In this document: positions 58,568 through 64,000 of the stretch, piece after piece
How positions within the stretch are numbered: the first letter of the stretch is position 1
Layout of the letters: each line of letters opens with the position of its first letter
Source: Pseudomonas sp. BGI-2
Lineage (GTDB): Bacteria > Pseudomonadota > Gammaproteobacteria > Pseudomonadales > Pseudomonadaceae
Assembly (NCBI RefSeq): GCF_004310295.1
Contig: NZ_SISB01000023.1
Span: 1 to 64,000 of the forward strand
Reading direction: 5' to 3'
Length of the DNA: 64,000 nucleotides
Notes under the pieces: model-generated
What the model was told of the DNA's origin: nothing
What the model saw: the letters and a program-made list of their open reading frames with translations, nothing else
The model's database searches: none
Translations under genes and position numbers: made by a program

Positions 58568-59899
58568 CTATTCGGTGTGGCCGCTGATGCGTTGACCCCA
58601 GGCCTTGGCAGTGGCGCAGAGCTGTTCTTCGTCGAGGCGGGTCAAGCGACGGTCGTCGAGCAGTTGCTTGCCGGCGACCCACAGGTGTTTCACGCAGTCC
58701 CGGCCGGTGGCGTATATAAGCTGCGAAACCGGATCGTAGACCGGTTGCTGCGCGAGGCCCGACAGATCGAACGCTACGATGTCCGCAGCTTTGCCGACTT
58801 CCAGCGAACCGACTTCGGCCTCTATCCCCAGCGCGCGGGCGCCGTTGAGCGTGGCCATGCGCAGCGCGCGATGGGCGTCCAGCGCGGTGGCCGAGCCGGC
58901 GACAGCCTTGGCCAGCAGCGCGGCAGTGCGGGTTTCGCCGAGCAAATCGAGGTCATTATTGCTGGCCGCGCCATCGGTACCGACGGCAACATTGACACCG
59001 GCCTGCCACAGGCGCTCGACCGGGCAGAAGCCGCTGGCCAGCTTGAGGTTGGATTCCGGGCAATGAATCACATTGGTGTTGCTTTCTACCAGCAACACCA
59101 GGTCTTCATCGCTGATCTGGGTCATGTGAACGGCCTGGAAGCGCGGCCCGAGCAGGCCCAGCCGCCCGAGTCGAGCCAGTGGGCGTTCACCGCGCTGCTC
59201 GACCGATTGCTGCACTTCGAAAGCGGTTTCGTGGACGTGCATGTGAATCGAGGCGTCCAGTTCTTCGGCGATTACTCGGATTTTTTCCAGGTTTTCGTCG
59301 CCCACGGTGTAGGGCGCATGGGGGCCGAACGTGACTTTGATGCGCTCGTGGTGCTTGAGATCACCGAACAATTCGACGCCCTGACGAATGGCCTCGTCCG
59401 CCGTGCTGGCGCCTGGAATCGGGAAGTCGAGGATCGGAATCGCGATCTGCGCGCGAATACCGCTGTTATGCACCCGCTCGCTGGCAACCGTCGGGAAGAA
59501 ATACATGTCAGAGAAGCAGGTGATGCCACCTTTTATCTGCTCGGCGATGGCCAGGTCAGTGCCATCGCGCACGAAAGCTTCATCGACCCATTTGGCCTCG
59601 GCGGGCCAAATGTGGTTTTCCAGCCAGGTCATCAGCGGCAGATCGTCGGCCAGGCCCCGGAACAGCGTCATCGCCGCATGGCCGTGGGCATTGATCAGGC
59701 CGGGGCTGAGCAACATGCCCGGCAACTCACGCACTTCAGTTGCGTTAAGCTTCAGCGCAGCCGACCGTGGGCCGATAAACACGATACGCCCGTCGCGAAT
59801 GCCCAGGCCGTGCTCTTTGAGGACAACACCAGCGGGTTCGACGGGTACCAGCCAGGTCGGCAGCAATAACAGGTCGAGCGCAGCGGCAGTGTTCGGCAT
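58568..59899 (-). CDS. mtaD: 5'-methylthioadenosine/S-adenosylhomocysteine deaminase
   Basis: Protein of 443 residues, amidohydrolase family, converting methylthioadenosine or S-adenosylhomocysteine to inosine forms. Metal ligands are HGH in LINAHGHAAMTLF (about 68-80), MHVHETAFE (about 230-238) and VGTDGAASNND (about 320). The start ATG 59899 (MPNTAAAL) is chosen as the fold begins there; the frame stays open far upstream only as a shadow of mtnA. In Pseudomonas, MtaD works with MtnA-side methionine salvage; the divergent mtnA supports this. Confidence 0.93.
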   Translation of the reverse strand: MPNTAAALDLLLLPTWLVPVEPAGVVLKEHGLGIRDGRIVFIGPRSAALKLNATEVRELPGMLLSPGLINAHGHAAMTLFRGLADDLPLMTWLENHIWPAEAKWVDEAFVRDGTDLAIAEQIKGGITCFSDMYFFPTVASERVHNSGIRAQIAIPILDFPIPGASTADEAIRQGVELFGDLKHHERIKVTFGPHAPYTVGDENLEKIRVIAEELDASIHMHVHETAFEVQQSVEQRGERPLARLGRLGLLGPRFQAVHMTQISDEDLVLLVESNTNVIHCPESNLKLASGFCPVERLWQAGVNVAVGTDGAASNNDLDLLGETRTAALLAKAVAGSATALDAHRALRMATLNGARALGIEAEVGSLEVGKAADIVAFDLSGLAQQPVYDPVSQLIYATGRDCVKHLWVAGKQLLDDRRLTRLDEEQLCATAKAWGQRISGHTE

Positions 59900-60007
59900 C
59901 GAAGGTCGGTTCCAGTGCTTTTGTAAAGGATGGCGAAGTATACCCGAGCGTCTTCGCGGGGGGATCGCTATAATCGGCGGCTTTTGTTCATGAGTGCGGG
60001 GTGTGGG

Positions 60008-61084
60008 ATGCGCGATCGACTGTTGGCTGCGGAGAAGGTGAAGGCCATCGATTGGCGTGATGGCGCCCTGTACCTGCTGGATCAGCGTGTTTTGCCGTTC
60101 GAGGAAACGTGGATCGCCTACACCAGCGCCGCTGGCGTGGCCGAGGCCATTCGTTCGATGGTGGTGCGCGGCGCTCCGGCCATCGGCATCAGTGCCGCCT
60201 ATGGCGTGGTGTTGGCGGCCCGTGCCCGCTTCGCCGAGGGTGGCGACTGGCAGGCGGCGCTGGAAGAAGATTTCGCGCTGCTCGCCGATTCCCGTCCGAC
60301 CGCGGTCAATCTGTTCTGGGCCTTGGGTCGCATGCGTGATCGGCTTGAACGCTTGAAGCATCACGCCGATCCGTTGTCGTTGCTTGAAGCGGAAGCCATC
60401 GCCATTCATGAAAGCGATCGCGAAGCCAACCTGACCATGGCGCAACTCGGTGTGGACCTGATCCGCAAGCACCAGGGCAACGCCCAGGCAATCCTGACCC
60501 ACTGCAACACTGGCGCGCTGGCCACCGGCGGCTTCGGCACGGCGCTGGGGGTGATTCGCGGAGCCTTTATCGAAGGCATGGTCGAGCGCGTCTACGCCGA
60601 CGAAACCCGCCCATGGCTGCAAGGTTCGCGATTGACTGCATGGGAACTGGCCAATGAAGGCATTCCCGTGACCGTCAACGCCGACTCCGCCGCCGCGCAC
60701 ATCATGAAAACCAAAGGCGTGACCTGGGTGATCGTCGGCGCCGACCGGATTACCGCCAATGGCGACGTGGCCAACAAGATCGGCACCTATCAGCTGGCGG
60801 TCAACGCCATGCACCACGGCGTGCGCTTCATGGTGGTGGCGCCGAGTTCGACCATCGACATGAACCTGGCCAGCGGCGACGAGATTCCTATTGAAGAGCG
60901 CGATGGCCGCGAGTTGCTGGAAGTGGGTGGCAAGCGGGTCGGGGCGGATGTCGATGCGTTCAACCCGGTATTCGACGTGACCCCGGCGGACCTGATCGAT
61001 GCGATCGTTACCGAAAAAGGCATCGTCGAGCGTCCGGATACCGCGAAAATGGCGCAGTTGATGTGCCGTAAGCGCCTGCATTGA
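60008..61084 (+). CDS. mtnA: Methylthioribose-1-phosphate isomerase
   Basis: Protein of 358 residues of the methionine salvage pathway, converting methylthioribose-1-P to methylthioribulose-1-P. Substrate motifs are VVRGAPAIGISAAYG (about 53-67) and HCNTGALATGGFGTALG (about 165-181), with the catalytic Cys in the latter; GADRITANGDVANKIGT (about 245-261) holds the Asp. ATG 60008 is preceded by GGGGTG; the longer frame from 59930 overlaps the promoter side of mtaD. Confidence 0.96.
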   Translation: MRDRLLAAEKVKAIDWRDGALYLLDQRVLPFEETWIAYTSAAGVAEAIRSMVVRGAPAIGISAAYGVVLAARARFAEGGDWQAALEEDFALLADSRPTAVNLFWALGRMRDRLERLKHHADPLSLLEAEAIAIHESDREANLTMAQLGVDLIRKHQGNAQAILTHCNTGALATGGFGTALGVIRGAFIEGMVERVYADETRPWLQGSRLTAWELANEGIPVTVNADSAAAHIMKTKGVTWVIVGADRITANGDVANKIGTYQLAVNAMHHGVRFMVVAPSSTIDMNLASGDEIPIEERDGRELLEVGGKRVGADVDAFNPVFDVTPADLIDAIVTEKGIVERPDTAKMAQLMCRKRLH

Positions 61085-61106
61085 AGATATCTGGTGCCTG
61101 TTAATT

Positions 61107-61203
61107 GCCTTCGCGGGCAAGCCTCGCACCAACGATAGATCGCGTCGGTCGCATCTTTTGCGAGCGGCATCGATTCAATGTAGGAGCGAGGCTTGCCCGC
61201 GAA
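61107..61203. repeat. REP pair, GAGGCTTGCCCGCGAA family
   Basis: Arms at 61107-61131 and 61179-61203 are reverse complements with one change in the outer stem; the loop is long (about 47 nt). It follows mtnA by 22 bp. Confidence 0.9.
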
Positions 61204-61531
61204 TGGGCATTAACTGACACCAAATAGCTTTCATTCCTCCCGAAATTTTGCATTCAAAATGCCTCTAAGCCTCTCTCGTCCCCGTTAAGCCTGCCACCAG
61301 TCAACTAACTACACTCCATGCGCATCTGGGGGATAGGTGCGTGGCGGCTCTTGTGATAACATCCGGCGTTTTCCGAGGCAGTCCCACGGGGTTGTCTTTA
61401 CTGCGCAAATCCATGGTTCATCTTGTTGATTTGTCGTAAGTCGGTGCATGGCACTCAGCCTGCAGCGGCGAGCTTCGTTCGTCCCATATGGATGTGACGA
61501 GGTTTCACCAGAAAAAGGAATCGAGCTTCTC
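61204..61531. other. gyrA upstream region
   Basis: About 330 bp without a gene. It should contain the gyrA promoter; TGTGATAACAT (61353-61363) is a candidate -10 area but I find no convincing -35. AAGGAA (61515-61520) is the ribosome site of gyrA. Confidence 0.5.

Positions 61532-64000
<2,469 letters not shown>

Noticed and set aside
59900..61132. Upstream extension of mtaD to an 854-residue protein
   Set aside because: The extra part is antisense to mtnA; MtaD proteins begin near MPNTAAAL and are about 440 residues.
2885..61203. Recurring repeats as a possible CRISPR array
   Set aside because: The copies are inverted pairs at scattered loci, not regularly spaced direct repeats with spacers, and no cas gene is present.

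Overview
This 64 kb window is chromosomal DNA from a Pseudomonas of the fluorescens group. Coding density and G+C are high. Intergenic REP-type palindromes of at least four families are dense, and gene order matches known Pseudomonas blocks (recalled, not searched): fumC-DUF2059-bolA-trhO-dsbA-like-ABC-rbdA; thiolase-pap-mnmC-NAGGN; and diguanylate cyclase-yciK-like-mupP-ubiG-mtaD-mtnA-gyrA. I see no phage, plasmid, insertion sequence, CRISPR array, rRNA or tRNA.

0-6 kb: an NCS1 (purine/cytosine type) permease and a PfkB sugar/nucleoside kinase, joined by a 160-bp palindrome that covers the kinase start. Then minus-strand genes for two small proteins, an MFS exporter and an HD phosphohydrolase. 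6-12 kb: a GNAT acetyltransferase with an odd C-terminus, then a D-galactonate catabolism operon dgoK-dgoA-dgoD-dgoT with an IclR regulator and a visible palindromic operator/promoter. 12-14 kb: a Zn alcohol dehydrogenase divergent from an AraC regulator. 14-18 kb: ETF:ubiquinone oxidoreductase divergent from etfB-etfA, with a PsrA-like operator, a strong hairpin and a 178-bp terminal-inverted-repeat element between them. 18-24 kb: envelope genes (solute-binding protein, DUF4398 lipoprotein, OmpA-type lipoprotein), a MocR regulator, a Lys/Ala-rich exported protein, a YkgJ Cys-cluster protein and a START protein. 24-28.5 kb: an LTA-synthase-type phosphotransferase, a 50-residue DUF3309 membrane peptide, an SDR enzyme, YnfA, a short CsrA paralogue and YheU.

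28.5-33.5 kb: the three-gene operon for the osmoprotectant N-acetylglutaminylglutamine amide (asnO, ngg, M42 peptidase). 33.7-38.6 kb: the most striking gene, a 1604-residue protein with a toxin-like N-terminus, a hydrophobic hairpin, leucine-rich repeats and a C-terminal NEL (IpaH/SspH-type) E3 ubiquitin ligase domain with a Cys-Ala-Asp motif. It sits alone between housekeeping genes and looks like an effector or toxin aimed at eukaryotes. 38.6-45 kb: mnmC, polyphosphate:AMP phosphotransferase, a thiolase, a DUF6316 protein and an EamA transporter. 45-55.8 kb: fumC, DUF2059 protein, BolA, trhO, a DsbA-family protein, an ABC exporter, the c-di-GMP enzyme rbdA, a TenA/PqqC-like protein and a separate diguanylate cyclase. 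56-64 kb: yciK-like SDR, mupP, ubiG and mtaD on the minus strand, then mtnA and gyrA on the plus strand; gyrA runs off the right edge.
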